Shown: in pieces, positions 45,572-57,906 of the stretch | Numbering within the stretch: the first letter of the stretch is position 1 | Layout of the letters: each line of letters starts with the position of its first letter | DNA from: Gordionus sp. m RMFG-2023 | Lineage: Eukaryota; Nematomorpha; Gordioida; Chordodea; Parachordodidae | Assembly (NCBI RefSeq): GCF_954871325.1 | Contig: NC_088777.1 | Span: 18,701,366 to 18,765,365 of the forward strand | Reading direction: 5' to 3' | Length of the DNA stretch: 64,000 nt | Position numbers and translations under genes: made by a program | Notes under the pieces: generated by a model | Told to the model about the DNA's origin: nothing | The model's database searches: none | What the model saw: only the letters and a program-made list of their open reading frames with translations

Positions 45572-46005
45572 GTTTTTGAAATGTAAGAAATTTAAATACT
45601 TGGACAATTGATACTAGCATCTTTCACATGACCTGACGCTGTCAGAACTAAATACTGACATGAAGGGAACATAATTTCCGTCAAAAGGAAAGGATAAAGA
45701 TTGCATGCTGTCACAGTATCATCTATTTTTGAATAAAGATCTGACTTAAATCACAAAAAACTACTCTACTTTAAAAACATAATCTACTGATAAAAAATTT
45801 GTGAAACTTATTTCTAAGAATTAATAATTTTAATTGTGAAATAGTTAGAGACCGTAAGTCGGGGAGGGGGAAGAATCATCTGAGTTCGATGGTCCGGGAT
45901 TTTCGGAGAGGGTGACTGGGAGACCAGATTTTGTGGGCATGGTTATAGTACTAAAGACTACAAATAAAGAAAAGGGTAAATATCATCGGTACTTCAATAT
46001 AAGGC
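45572..46005. other. Upstream region of DDRGK1
   Basis: Should hold the 5' untranslated region and promoter on the minus strand. No TATA or initiator element can be told from the AT-rich background. A GC-rich block at 45848-45940 begins the minisatellite neighbourhood. Confidence 0.4.
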
Positions 46006-46009
46006 GACC

Positions 46010-46480
46010 ACAGTCCCTTAGTGGATCGTTCCATGACCGTGACGGCAACATCCGCACCACTGGATAGGGCGGATTTAAGTCCACAATTAATTAAATAAGG
46101 AAATATCGAACGGCATTCGCCGCTCCGCTGGATTAGGGCGGATTGTCCTAAATTAATTTGATAAATAAAGAATGGCATTCGCCGCACATCTGGATAAGGG
46201 CGAATTTAAGTCCTACGTTAATTTGATAAATAAAGAACGGCATACCCTGCACTGCTGGATCAGGGCAGATTTCAAATTTTAGTTAAATAAAATATAAGGA
46301 ATGGCATTCGCCGCGCTGCAAGATTTAAGCGGTTTAAGTCCTAAATTAATTTGATAAATAAAAGTAACGGCATACGTTGAATTAGGACGGATTTAAAACT
46401 TTGGTTAAATAAAAGAGAGAAAAAAGGAACGGCATTCGCCTCACTCAGGATTGAGAGTGGATTTAAAATCTGCCTAATCA
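46010..46480 (+). repeat. Minisatellite, period about 62 bp (GGCATTCGCCG...GGGCGGATTT)
   Basis: Seven or so units of GAACGGCATTCGCCG, CACYGCTGGATTAGGGCGG, ATTTAAGTCC and TAAATTAATTTGATAAATAAA. Cores recur at about 46110, 46171, 46236, 46301, 46362 and 46430. The reverse-oriented relative is at 52040-52480. A segment next to this array (46600-46790 and, past the hAT, 49484-49600) also recurs beside the other array. Confidence 0.9.
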
Positions 46481-46792
46481 ATGGTCGCCACGGTCGATCG
46501 TATATCGGGTAAGTAAAAACTAGTCTTAAATGATTTAGTGAATTTATTAAAATAAATTTTTTTTTGTCGTAGTTTATATAAAAGAATTAATTCATGATCA
46601 TGATTACATAATTTTCACCTATATATATATACCAAAGAACTATTGTCTTGAAAAGAAATAACAATTCACAATAAAGAACTATTATAAAAGATTTTACACA
46701 TATTGGTCATCCTTAAATTTGGCTTGAACCAGTTTTAAATGGCTTTTGGTCGAGAGAAAAATAAAAATATCATAACAAGGGTCATAGACGTA

Positions 46793-49475
46793 GCCAAGGG
46801 GGCAAGGCAAACGGAAATTTCCCCCCCCCCTTTCAGAAATTTATCACTTTTGTGAATATCATTTTAAGCTAATAAAAAATATCCCCCTTAGTTCTCCCAC
46901 CACTCCCTGACCCCTAAAAATGTATGCATATATCCAGAGTTGGGCAGTACCGCGAATACTTGTATCTAAGATATAAGATACAAGATCCTTTTGTATCTTG
47001 TACTCAGTATCTTTTTGACATTTCTAATAAGATACTTGTATCTGTATCTAAGATCCTTTATTCTGAAAAGAATCTTGTATCTTTTTCATTTTCTTGACTA
47101 AAGATACAGATACAGATTCTTTTTAATATTCATGTTTAAAATTTTACATATCACAGTATATATTTTATTTTCTTCGAAAATCTTGTATTAATTTCCATAT
47201 TTTTTTCTGCCATATTTTAATATATTGACAGTTACATTTTTCTGTAAAATTAACAACTCATATTAAGGTAGAAAGATAAAAAATAACACCAAAACGAAAT
47301 AAGTATAGATTATATTTTATATATAAATGTACCTCGATAGAATATCATTACCAATTTTATGCAATTTTGTAGGATGATTACCACTCATGGTGTGAAATTT
47401 ATTTATAGAAATAAGTTCCCCTGAATTATATCCCAATCTTGAAATTTGGAAATTTTTTTAAAATAAAAGTTAAAAAAGACAATTTACAGGCTAGATGTAA
47501 AACCTGTATAAACAAAAAAATGATAAATTAAACACAATTTTGTTAAACATAATAAAGTATATTATTTATGTGTAGTTAAAAGGGGGCATAGGTTATCTTA
47601 AAAATTCAAGTTTACAATATTGTCTACCTTTATTAAAAGCTGCCTAGATGGTATGGGCAAAAGATTTTAAGAAAATATTTTCCTATGATTCGAATATAAT
47701 GTGGCTTTTTTGATATCAAAATCACATCCATATTTTAAGAACTTATCGATTGAGTCGGATTATAAAAAAGATAATTTCAAAATTTCTTAATAAAAGAAGC
47801 CCTGAATGTAGTATCAGAGTATATAATCAAGATCAAACGATGATTATTTTTCTTTTAGTGAAACAAATGATGCTGAGTTCAATGATACAAATAATATTGA
47901 GCTGGAGGTTTTAAATTATATTAAGTCGAGAATATATTATAAATGCTTAATTATTATCCTTCCATTAAGGAAAATTTTTTATACATGTAATACTGTAATA
48001 CCTTCAATAGCATTAGGGTTATTTAGTGTCGGTACAATGTTAAGTATGCCGAAACGGCAAAGGTCTGATGATAAATTATTTGAAAAATTTGATTGTCTTA
48101 TAATGAATGTATTTTAAATACTCTGCAAATTAATATTTCAACTCCAATTGGTAAAATGTCTGATTATTATAATTAACTCGTCATTAAATTTTATAAATTA
48201 TTGTGTTATATGTTTATGTTATGTTCTTCACAAATAGGCTATTCTAATTTAATTGGTAATGATAATTTAAAAGTATCTTGTATTTAAGATACTCTAATTA
48301 AGTAAAAGATACAAAAATCTTTTATCTTGTATCTTTTTGATATTTTAAAAAAAATACTAGTATCTGTATCTAAGATTCATTTTTTCACAAAGAATCTGTA
48401 TATGTATCTAGATTTCTTTTCAAGAGGACCTGCCCAACTCTGCATATATCTTAAACAATAATTTGAAAGAAATAATGTAAAAGTTGATATTTTTTTATAA
48501 AAAAATTTATCATAATTTATACATTTTTTAAAAAAAGCATTTATATATAAAAAAAGTGAACCAAAAATGTTTTTAAGAAATGGAATATAAGCCAAAAATA
48601 AGCCTTAATACAAAAGTGAAATGAATTATAATTATTAATAATAGATCCATAATATTACTAAATAATATATATCAAATATAATTTTTTATAAAGTGAGTAA
48701 TTTTAATTTATTTCTCATGATAAAATTAAAATATAATTATTAAACTTATGATAAAATTAAATCATAAATTAAATAAAAAAATTAAAGCACAATACAAACA
48801 GTGGAATATTATATGTCGTAGATTTACAGTATATCTAATTTTATCGATTATCATATGACAATCAAGTAATTTTTACCATAGCGAATTATATATTTTACAG
48901 AAAACTATAAAATATTGATGACATCAGAAAATATATATTAAAGACATTGTAAGATAAATAATATAAAGATTAATTTTTAATATCATTTTATTTAAAAATT
49001 AATAGATGGCGTTAAATATTTGAATGCGAATTGTTGTTATATTTATCATCAAGAGTATTGATTAGTAAAATTTGTTAAAATATTAACTGTAATATATTCT
49101 CTAACTGTCAAATAGTAAAAGTAGAATTTTACCAAGTATTTTGTAACTAATTCTATATAATAGAGGAATATCAACTATATGTCTACTTTTTATAAATAAA
49201 TTTCTTATATTTGTTTGGAATAAATTATTACTATGCTTTTGTATTAATGTATATACAAGTAATTTATTATATTTTATATAAACAAAATATATTTCATATT
49301 TGTTCCAGATTATTTTTTTTATTAAAATTAACCTCCTATCCTGTAAAAATATTTTATGACTATATATAGATTAAGGTAACCCGGCCGAAGGCCCGCCCAA
49401 GATGAGGTCTGGGGACGAAACCCCCAGTAATTTTTTAATCCCCCCTCCCATAGGAAAATCCTGGCTACGCCTATG
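46793..49475 (+). mobile_element. hAT element with another hAT inside
   Basis: Ends are CATAGACGTAGCCAAGGGGG and, inverted, CATAGGCGTAGCCAGGA. Flanks are ACAAGGGT (46785-46792) and ACATGGGT (49476-49483), an 8-bp duplication with one mismatch. Subterminal poly-C tracts, CATTTTAAGCTAATAA (46860) and CCGGCCGAAGGCCCGCC with CGAAACCCCC (49380-49430) are shared with 54409-55988, so both belong to one family. The repeat it landed in reads through on either side when compared with 52.5-52.9 kb. No long transposase frame remains. Confidence 0.88.
46935..48442 (+). mobile_element. Nested hAT element with perfect 8-bp duplication
   Basis: Perfect inverted ends CAGAGTTGGGCAG, flanked on both sides by CATATATC (46927-46934, 48443-48450). 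Near both ends AAGATACAAGATC/GTATCTTGTATCTTTT motifs recur many times. The plus strand near 47985-48117 reads NTVIPSIALGLFSVGTMLSM then PKRQRSDDKLFEKFDCLIMN, the dimerisation region of hAT transposases. At 1508 bp it is an internally deleted, dead copy. Confidence 0.95.
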
Positions 49476-49657
49476 ACATGGGTTTATAAAATTTTAATGT
49501 CGTGTAAAAAAAAGAGAATGTAAAGCAAAATGATATACAAAATTAAAAGTGATAATTAATGATAAAAACAATGTTGGGGAGATTTCGAAAGAAAAACTGT
49601 TTATATTCCTTTTTCTTTAAACACATCTAAATGTAAAGCGGTTCTGCCTTATTTTTC

Positions 49658-49836
49658 TCACAACGATTTAAGAGCTCCTGACTCTGATGAAGTGCTAAGA
49701 ACAAATTGACAAGCACCCTGAAAATATAAATATTGATCAGGTTTTATCCACAAACTTCGGTGGTATTTATCATGGTAAAATTTTCAGAAGCAACATACTC
49801 TTTTCCGATAGACATCTCTAAAGGGTTATATGGCAT
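49658..49836 (-). CDS. Unidentified host gene, last two exons around a 38-nt intron
   Basis: The minus strand at 49836-49756 reads MPYNPLEMSIGKEYVASENF then TMINTTE. The donor gaa|gtttgtgg and acceptor atattttcag bound a 38-nt intron (49718-49755). The reading then continues in phase as GACQFVLSTSSESGALKSL and a TGA stop (49717-49658). The intron size matches DDRGK1 introns 1 and 3. The 5' edge is unclear: AG at 49838-49837 could be an acceptor, or the ATG at 49836 could be the start. The end of a hAT remnant begins only a few bases away. I do not recognise the protein; it may be the C-terminus of a longer one or a 46-residue remnant. Confidence 0.6.
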
Positions 49837-49840
49837 CTGA

Positions 49841-51040
49841 CGAGGCGTGTAGTTAGGAATTTTCTACGGGGGGGGGGGATAATTTATATTAGAACATAAA
49901 AATTTAATCATCCTATAAAATTTATAAGAACCTATTATATATAGAAAATAATGATTTCGAACATAAATAATAAAATATTATTAGAGAAAATATAATAATG
50001 TTAAAAAAATATAATAGCTACATAAATTACAATAAAATATAGAATTAAACATTTATATTATGATTTCGAAAGTTATTTAAAATATGGTTCATAAATAGAA
50101 ATTTTATCTTCTTTGCGATTGCTCCAATTTTTCATAATTTGTTTGGTAATTAATGTTTAAATCTCTAAATATATTAAGAAGTAAAGCCAGTTCATTCAAT
50201 CGATTTTCAGATGACGTATTTCTGAGATAGGTTTTTATTCTCCGTTATGAAGGAAGGATCCACTCTTATACATGTTTGCTGCCATGTTATAGAGTAATTT
50301 TAATAGATACAGAATAAATTACAAATAATATTTTAAAGTATGCAATGCTTCTATGGCCTTTCTTGGAGAATTATTTAATTAAATTAATTTTTCATACCCA
50401 GATATAAATTCTCATATATGGCCTTCGGATAAATTTATATCTTCATAATAAAATTGATCGAAATCTTTAATTGTAATATCAAGATTAAATATATCCTAAG
50501 ATGGATTTAATTGAACAGAGCTATATAATAAATCACAAATCGTTCATGTGAGTCAAAAATGTATCCAAAAATGGAATAATAACGGTTATTTTATAATAAT
50601 TCTTGTCTGTGTTCATTAATATTAGAACGATTGTTTGCTTAGATGAAAGTCGAGACTTGCGAATCTCGAAATAATTTCGCTTTCACTCAAAGCTCACATA
50701 AATTTCGCTTTCGCCCAATATTCTCATAAATCTCGTAAAATTCTCGATATTATCTCTTAGTTTTCTAAGTAGTAACATAATAATATAAAACCACAGAAAT
50801 ATCCACTTCATTTTTTGAAAAATATTGCATAAAATTGTTTTGTTATAATATAATTTAATCATACATTCCAATGATGAGTAGAAAAAATAGGCTGTTCTAT
50901 TGAATATAATAATGTAATAGCTACAGATATATCTGGTTCAGACCATTCTGATATTTCTCTAAAGGTAATCAATCAAAATATACTCTACTAGATCCAAAAA
51001 GCTGTAAAACTTAACGTCGAAGACTCCATCGTGTCCGTTA
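49841..51040 (-). mobile_element. ZMYM1-like hAT remnant
   Basis: Its outer edge reads CGAGGCGTGTAGTTAGGAAT followed by a G run, like the family at 46793 and 54409. On the minus strand the C-terminal dimerisation part is at 50247-50104 (RRIKTYLRNTSSENRLNELA then LLLNIFRDLNINYQ and a stop). An upstream piece, EISEWSEPDIS, is at about 50930-50990. No right end was found. Confidence 0.7.
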
Positions 51041-52035
51041 GCATTTTAACAATCACCCGTAGTTTTCTTTATCTACATTCACATATATTATACATCAAAA
51101 ATTTTATAATTAGTGTATTTTTTGTAAATTCAAGCCATTTTTGATATAATGAAAATTGATTAAATATATAATCTAAATTGTTTCCTATAAAAATATTTTT
51201 AAGCAAATTTTAATGTTAATGTTATTTTGAATAAAAATAGTGTAAATTATATTACTTATTTCTATTTAAAATTTTCCAACTTAAGGAAAAATCCCTAAAA
51301 GTTAGAATAAGAATAAATAATACCAATAATTAAAGAAACACACATATTAATGTAATTTTATATTACCATTGTGCATACGAATTTTTTCAAAATAAATTTA
51401 AGCCATTTTTGATATAATAAAGTTTAAATTATAATAAATGATTTATATAATTCATTTAAAATATGTTGTTTATAATAAAATATTTTTATTATAAGCATTT
51501 TAACGATGATTTAATTTCAAATAGTAAGAACTAATGTGGGCTACATAAATATATTCAACAAATATATTAATATTTTTATTATATTTTTTTAATATGTGTA
51601 ATAAATATTATTTTTAATAAAATTTGTTATTTATTTATTTTTTATACAAATTAAGATTATAAACTTAAGAATATAAAACAAGAAATATTTTGATTTAATA
51701 TATCCAATATAATATTAAATGATATAATTAATTTAGATTTTTTAACAAAAATAATTAGATACATAATTGTAAAAGACTATATTGATTGAGCCCAAGAAAC
51801 TTATACAGCACAACACATTAATATTTGCTCTTTAAAAAAAATCCTCTCGCTTTTTTGTCATTAATTATTCCCTGTGTTCTGTTTTCTTTAAAGTATATCT
51901 TTTAAAGAAACCCCGTTTTTTGGGGGAGGGTGGGGGGAGGTCGGGTGGTGGGTTATTAATTATCCCCTGTTTTTTTGTGTGTGTATCATTGTTCTGTACG
52001 TTTTCTTTATTGAATTAATTTAGAACTTAAATCCA
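51041..52035. other. AT-rich gap
   Basis: No gene or element end recognised, apart from a G-rich run at 51920-51955. Confidence 0.5.
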
Positions 52036-52485
52036 CTCTGAACCAGCGGTGCGGCGAAGGCCGTTTCGTATTTTACCTTTATAATTTAATATGGATTTAA
52101 ATCCGCCCAAATCCAGCGGTTCGGCGAAAGTCGTTCCCTCTCTTTTATTAAATTAACTTAAGTAATAAATCGGCCCTGAACCAGCAGTGCGGCGAAGGCC
52201 ATTCTTATTTTACTATTTAATTTAATGTGGACATATATCCGCCCTAATCCAGCGGTGCGGCGAAAACCGTTTTTCTCTCTTATTAAATTAAATTAAGTGA
52301 TAGATCCGCCCTGAACCAGCAGTGCGGCGAAGGCCGTTTGTATTTTATTTTTTAATTTAATGTAGACGTAAATCCGCCCTAATCCAGCGGTGCGGCTAAT
52401 GCCGTTCCTTTTTTTTATTATTAAATTAACGTAGAACTTAAATTCTCCCTAATCCAGCGGTGCGACGGTTACCAGATAGCAATGT
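52036..52485 (-). repeat. Minisatellite of the 46-kb family, reverse orientation
   Basis: About seven units of AATCCGCCCTAATCCAGCGG and TGCGGCGAAGGCCGTT with a TTAAATTAA spacer; reverse complement of 46010-46480. Confidence 0.9.
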
Positions 52486-52519
52486 TTAAGTGGGGAGGTG
52501 TGTTGTGTTTGTCTTAGAG

Positions 52520-52890
52520 AAATTTTTTTTTCTTCTTTTTTGTCTTACATTATCTTGTACTTTTAATTTTTTTTTTACACGACACTACAATTTAAAAAAC
52601 CTTGTTATGATATATACTACACTTGAAACTGGACTACGCTATTAAGGATGGACAATATGTATAGAATCTTTTATAATAGTATTTTTTTTTCGAAGTCTCC
52701 CCAGGTTGTTTTTGCCATTAATTATCTCTTTTATTTTTGTGTCTCTCATTGTTTTTTACATTTTTTTACACGACATTACAATTTATAAAACCTTGTTATG
52801 ATATTTTCTTCCCTTGAAACTGGTCCAAGCCAGATTTAAGGATGGCCAATATGTATAAAATCTTTATTATGACAACAAGTTTTCAACCAA
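52520..52890 (-). repeat. Two copies of the array-adjacent unit
   Basis: TTTACACGACAYTACAATTT, CCTTGTTATGATAT, CTTGAAACTGG and AAGGATGGMCAATATGTATA recur twice (about 52575-52690 and 52755-52870). In reverse complement they match 46680-46790 plus 49484-49600, so this sequence travels with the minisatellite. Confidence 0.85.
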
Positions 52891-53081
52891 TTTTTAGTAT
52901 ATAATAGGTGTAAATTATGCAATCATGATTACTGATTTTTTTTAGTATGTCGAATTTGATTGTACATAATTTGAAATGAATTTTTTTTTTTGTGATTTAC
53001 CACGACGAACATTCGAAATTCAATATAATCTTAATTTTTCTATTTAAACTCCTAAAATATTTTATTTACTACCTTCTAAAC

Positions 53082-53417
53082 GACCGTGATGATCCGCTAG
53101 AGTTTAGTAACCAATACCCACAAAATCTGCTCCCCCTCACCGAAAATCACGGACCCTCGAACTCTGTCCAACCCTCCCCCTCTTCAGCGGCGGAATTGCC
53201 TAAGGTTGTTGCTACAAAATATTTCAATATTGTTTTAGTATAACTATTTATAATATTCTCTTCACATATATTTTTTATTTTTATATGATTTAAATCAAAA
53301 ATAATTTTGTCGATATAATTTTAATTAATGTTTTGTCACTAGGCAAATCATGATTGGCATCCATCTGTGAGCAGTTGGGGATCGAGGAATTATGAAAGCA
53401 AATACTGGATAAAGTGA
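53082..53417 (+). CDS. Possible 3' end of an unidentified host gene
   Basis: The open frame from about 53082 reads DDPLEFSNQYPQNLLPLTEN then HGPSNSVQPSPSSAAELPK and meets the donor aag|gttgtt at 53205. The acceptor ttgtcactag (53341-53342) opens 53343-53417, which continues in phase as ANHDWHPSVSSWGSRNYESK then YWIK and a TGA stop. Base composition is much richer in G/C than its surroundings, which favours real coding. The start of the first exon is undefined. A second frame just downstream (about 53404-53510; VIDKHKGERVLIQPDLWQVY) also looks protein-like, so the exon structure may be different. No family recognised. Confidence 0.4.
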
Positions 53418-53519
53418 AAGCTGTTATAGATAAGCACAAGGGTGAGCGGGTATTAATTCAGCCAGATTTATGGCAGGTTTATTCTTCCAGGCGGAAGTTG
53501 AAAACTTTAGGTTTAATTT

Positions 53520-54400
53520 TTGATTATCGTGATAAATTTAAAACTATATTTTAAATACAACAATAAAAATTTTATAGTTTCGAATTATTATTTAACCAAA
53601 AAAAATCCTTCACTTTTCGAATACCTCCTCTCTTTTCCCCTCCCGGTAAAATCCAGCAGACACCCTGCTCTTACCAAGAGATATTCAATTCTATAATTAA
53701 TCACTAAATAAATAATTTTAATATTTTCATAATATTAGATTTTATATTTTATGATCATAAAAACTATTAAATTTCTTAAAATATCATCTATTTTTATTAT
53801 ATTTACCTTATAACTTATAAGATCGTTGATCAGTATGATATTATAATATATATTTTAATTTTATTATAACCGTTATTTTCGTGTTTATATATATAAAATA
53901 TAGAAAAAATAATTTTTCAATACACTATTTTTATAATAATATATATAACTAATAATGAAATTTTAATTATCTTCATTTCATCTTAATCGTAGAAATTAAA
54001 TAATATTTATGTAAAAAAATAATTATATATATTCTTGAAATATATAATAACTAAGTTAAATAAATTTATCAGAATTTAACAAAATATCATAATTATAGTA
54101 TATAAATTCAAGGTTGTCGCAGGAGATGAATAAATCTTTTTTTATTAGATATTAAAAATTATTTTCTAACAAGTGACAGTTCATTGCAAAAAGCTTTAAA
54201 ATAATTTTAATCTTCATAATTATTTTATATTTTTTTAAGATTATATACCAAACAATTTGAGAACTTGTAGTCCCACTTTGGTTTTTATAACTGTTTTTTT
54301 TTAATTTGTATATTTTATTTAAAAAAAATATCATTGTGTAATAAAAGAATGTTCAAAGTAAAAAAAATAAATAATTGTGCTATTCTAATTAGTTCTATTT
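53520..54400. other. AT-rich gap
   Basis: Nothing recognisable; a C-rich patch at 53625-53670 may be a degraded element end. Confidence 0.5.
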
Positions 54401-54408
54401 TAAAATAT

Positions 54409-55988
54409 CAGGCGCGTAACCAATGGGGGGGAAAGGGGGAAATTCCCCCCCCATCGCAAATTTGACTATTTTCATAAATATCATTTTAAGCTAATAAAAA
54501 TTTTACCCCCACCCCCCAGATTCCCCCCCCCCCACCAATCAAAATTTTACAAATATTTGAATATCAATTTTCCAACATATTATTCAAAAATATTAATAAA
54601 ATGGAAAAATATTTAGTCAAAGAGATTGAAATCAAACGATAATTTATAAATAAGGCTGAGCATGAAAAAAAGTAATGTGTCGTTAATCATTATTGAATTC
54701 AATTGATCAATCAGAGTTTATCATTGCTGCTAGTTGCATCAATAAATTATTTTTAGCTCACTACTTTGTAGAAATTTACAAAAACCAAATTTAGATTTGG
54801 TTTAGGTTATTGATTTGGCGGAAAATATACATGAACAGGTAGATACAATAAGAATGAATGTAGATAAATATTTTCATAATATTTATCTAGACGTTGAATC
54901 GAAGGCTAAATTTTATGATATAATACTAATTAAACCTCGTCTAGCACCTAGGCCATTATTGAGATAAAAATAAATATTGGCTCAACTGAAGAATATTATA
55001 AAATATCCATTTTCATCCCATTCTTAGATACTTTTTTATCGCAAATAAAAGTACGGGTTTTAGATAAAAAACAAGTCTTTAGCAATCTTCAAGTTTTATT
55101 ACCCAAAGATCCTTCTTCATTTTCAAATGCCACTATTGGTAAAATTAAATATTTAGAAAAATTTTATTCCTATGAGATTGATACTGAAATAAATTTAATC
55201 AGGGAATTCGAATTGTGGTACAAATATTTATACGTTTAGCTATTTTACCTGAGCATGCTATTGATGCGCTCAATCGGTGTAAAGAAACCTTGGCTCAATT
55301 TCCTAATATTTCGAAGTTGTTTTATTTTCTTGCATGTTTGCCTATTACAACATGTACGAATGAAAGGACTTTTTCTAACTTGAGAAGGTTGAAAACATAT
55401 TTACGAAGTACTGAATCTCGGCTAAATGGGTTAGCTCTGTTAAATATACACAGAGATTTGGTTCCAACGACAAACGAAATAATTAAAAATCTTGTATTTG
55501 ATAAGAAGTTAAAAAAACTTGTTAATTTAATTATTTTCTAGTCAATATTTTAAACTACTATTAGTATTTTCAATAAAAAAGTATATTCTACTTATATTGT
55601 ATGAGAATTTAAGCTGAGGCTAGTTTTTAAAGCAAATTTTATATAAAAAATGACATTACACTTTATTTCAACTTTACATTTAAAAAAACCTTTACATTTA
55701 AAAAACTTTACATTTAAAAAAACCTTTACATTTAAAAAAACTTTATTAAATATAATATACCTAACTTGAAATAATAAAAAAGAGGCTTGTAATATCCTAT
55801 CCATAAGCACGAATTAGTAAATAATAGTTAAAAATAGAAATATAATTATTATTAAATTATTCATAATTTAATAGAATAGCTAAATAAGACCCGGCCGAAG
55901 GCCGGGGAAAAGCTGGCCGAAGGCCAGCTAAAAGGGGTTTGGGGGCGAAGCCCCCAAAAATTATTTCCCCCCCCCTATTACGCCACTG
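54409..55988 (+). mobile_element. hAT element, ZMYM1-like transposase remnant, clear borders
   Basis: Ends are CAGGCGCGTAACCAATGGGG and, inverted, CAGTGGCGTAATAGGGGGGG. It is flanked by a perfect 8-bp duplication TAAAATAT (54401-54408, 55989-55996). The plus strand carries LAENIHEQVDTIRMNVDKYF (about 54815-54875), KPRLAPRP, and the C-terminal part at 55215-55541: LPITTCTNERTFSNLRRLKT, YLRSTESRLNGLALLNIHRD. Near the right end are CCGGCCGAAGGCC and a GGGGGCGAAGCCCCC palindrome. Internal deletion has removed the N-terminal half of the transposase, so it cannot be autonomous. Confidence 0.95.
55670..55750 (+). repeat. Short tandem repeat (CTTTACATTTAAAAAA)
   Basis: Five units of 17-18 bp inside the right part of the 54409-55988 hAT, which also create an artificial Phe/Lys/Val-rich frame on the other strand. 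Confidence 0.9.
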
Positions 55989-55996
55989 TAAAATAT

Positions 55997-56560
55997 TATA
56001 TATTTTTTAAGAAATAAGTAAACTCCAATCCTAAAATCTTATATATTGGTAAATAATATGAAAATCTCACAGGAAATTTATTTATTTAATTTTCATTTAT
56101 ACTTTTTCTACATTTTCTATATAAAAAATTAAAGAACTAATTCGATGAATATTTAAAATTTTTACTCAACTTAAATGCAGTAAAATCTTTCAAATCGTAA
56201 ACGTTTTCACTGAAATTTTTATTATAGCAGCAACCTTCTTAATATGGCGATTAAGAATATTGACTGTTAAATTGCCAACTTTTTTCCTTTATTGTCTAAA
56301 AAAAACTATTTTGAATAAAAATAATATAAGTTATTGCTCCTTATAATTATAAAAGTTGCACACAGTTTTAATGTACATTCTACTCTAAATCTATATTTTT
56401 TTAAATACATATTTAAAATTATTTATATGATCTCTTACTTGTTTAGGTTGTATTACTATCAGAGATTCTCATGGCTTTTGGCAATTGCCCAATCATCATT
56501 TTTTAAAATATGAAATTAAGATTGTATTACTAAATAATTTATATATTCCAATGCAAAAAA
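55997..56560. other. AT-rich gap
   Basis: No supported feature. Confidence 0.5.
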
Positions 56561-57906
56561 AATCGGCTGTCGTATTAAAATAAATAATTTATCTGCTTCA
56601 GATAAAATATCTGATTCAAGCCATTCTGATATTTCTACAAGGGCACTCAAAATAGGCTATTTAAATAGAATATAACCTTTTTGAAATAGGAATAATATAC
56701 CTTTTATATTCCTTAAAAATATTTCATAAATAGTGTGTCTTTTTCGTTTACGGGATAATTTTTTCCACTGACCCTCCCCCCCCCCCTCTACTCGTAGCGA
56801 GTTTGCACCGATTGCACGAAGTAAGCATAAACTTGATAATGTTATACTAATGATTTTAGGACATTCATACTCTGGGGGGAATTTCGGGATGTTTAAAAGA
56901 AAAGAAAAGCCTAAGTGAATTGGCATCAGCATTTTAATTTTGTAGGGAAATGAAAATGACGAAGCACAGCATTCGCGTAAAAAAAATTACGGAATTCTAT
57001 GTTAAAGATAAGTTCTAGTCTTGTTGCTTGGGTGAAAGAAGCATTTTAAGTGACATTTTCCCATAAGTAGCCTTTTGAATATATAAGGTAAATGCATATT
57101 AATGATTACTACTTGCAAAAAAAAGAAGAAAGCCACGATATTCTTTGATGTTGGGGAATAAAAAACTTACAGTCGAATTTGGTTGAATGGGATGTTTACG
57201 TGATTAATTAATTAATCAATCAATAGCCTAATTTGTGACACTCATAAAAATAATATATACATATCAATAGAGACCTTTTTTAGATAGAACTAGAGCGCTA
57301 ACTAAAAGTATATAAATTTTAGGGGAGGATGTCAATTATATCAAGTTAAAATTTAGAATCAAGAAACTCAGCATCATAATACCTTAACATTAATAATACC
57401 AGACAAGAATAAAATGTAAAAATTATACCTAGCAAACCCATTTCGATTTCATTAATAATTTATACAATAATGGTAACGATTTTTTGTAATTTTATTTTAA
57501 AAAGTTTTCTAATATGATTATAATTATCTTATAATAAATCGATTTTTAAAATAACTTAAATAACTATATTAAAAAATATACAGTTTTCACGTCTAAGTAG
57601 GCCTCACAGTCACAAATAACAACTTCTTCTGAAATGATATTTTGTCATCCTTTTTTATAAAAATAATTTTTGGGTTTCACATTTTTTTTTATTAAAGCTT
57701 TTTTCTAAAAATTTTGAAATATAGTCGTTATTTCAAAAAGTTATCAACTTTTACTAATTTTTCTTTCAAATTCTTCCTTATAATGCTATATTGTCTAAAT
57801 TTTTGGGAGAGTGGGGTGGGAGTGAGTAGGGGAAATTTTTATTAGCTCTAAACGATATTTACGGAAACAGACAAATTCGCGATGCCCCCCCCCCCACCAG
57901 TGTACA
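56560..57906 (-). mobile_element. Reverse-oriented remnant of the same hAT family
   Basis: 57780-57906 is the reverse complement of the family's left end (a C run, TTAGCTCTAAACGATATTTA, GGGGTGGGAG). At 56596-56660 the minus strand reads EISEWLESDILSEADKL, equivalent to ISQWPERNISSEARKL at 20.6 kb. The middle is unreadable, so one broken copy or two unrelated pieces are both possible. Confidence 0.5.

Noticed and set aside
45951-46187. 78-residue minus-strand frame over the minisatellite
   Set aside because: Follows the 62-bp repeat and has no independent support.
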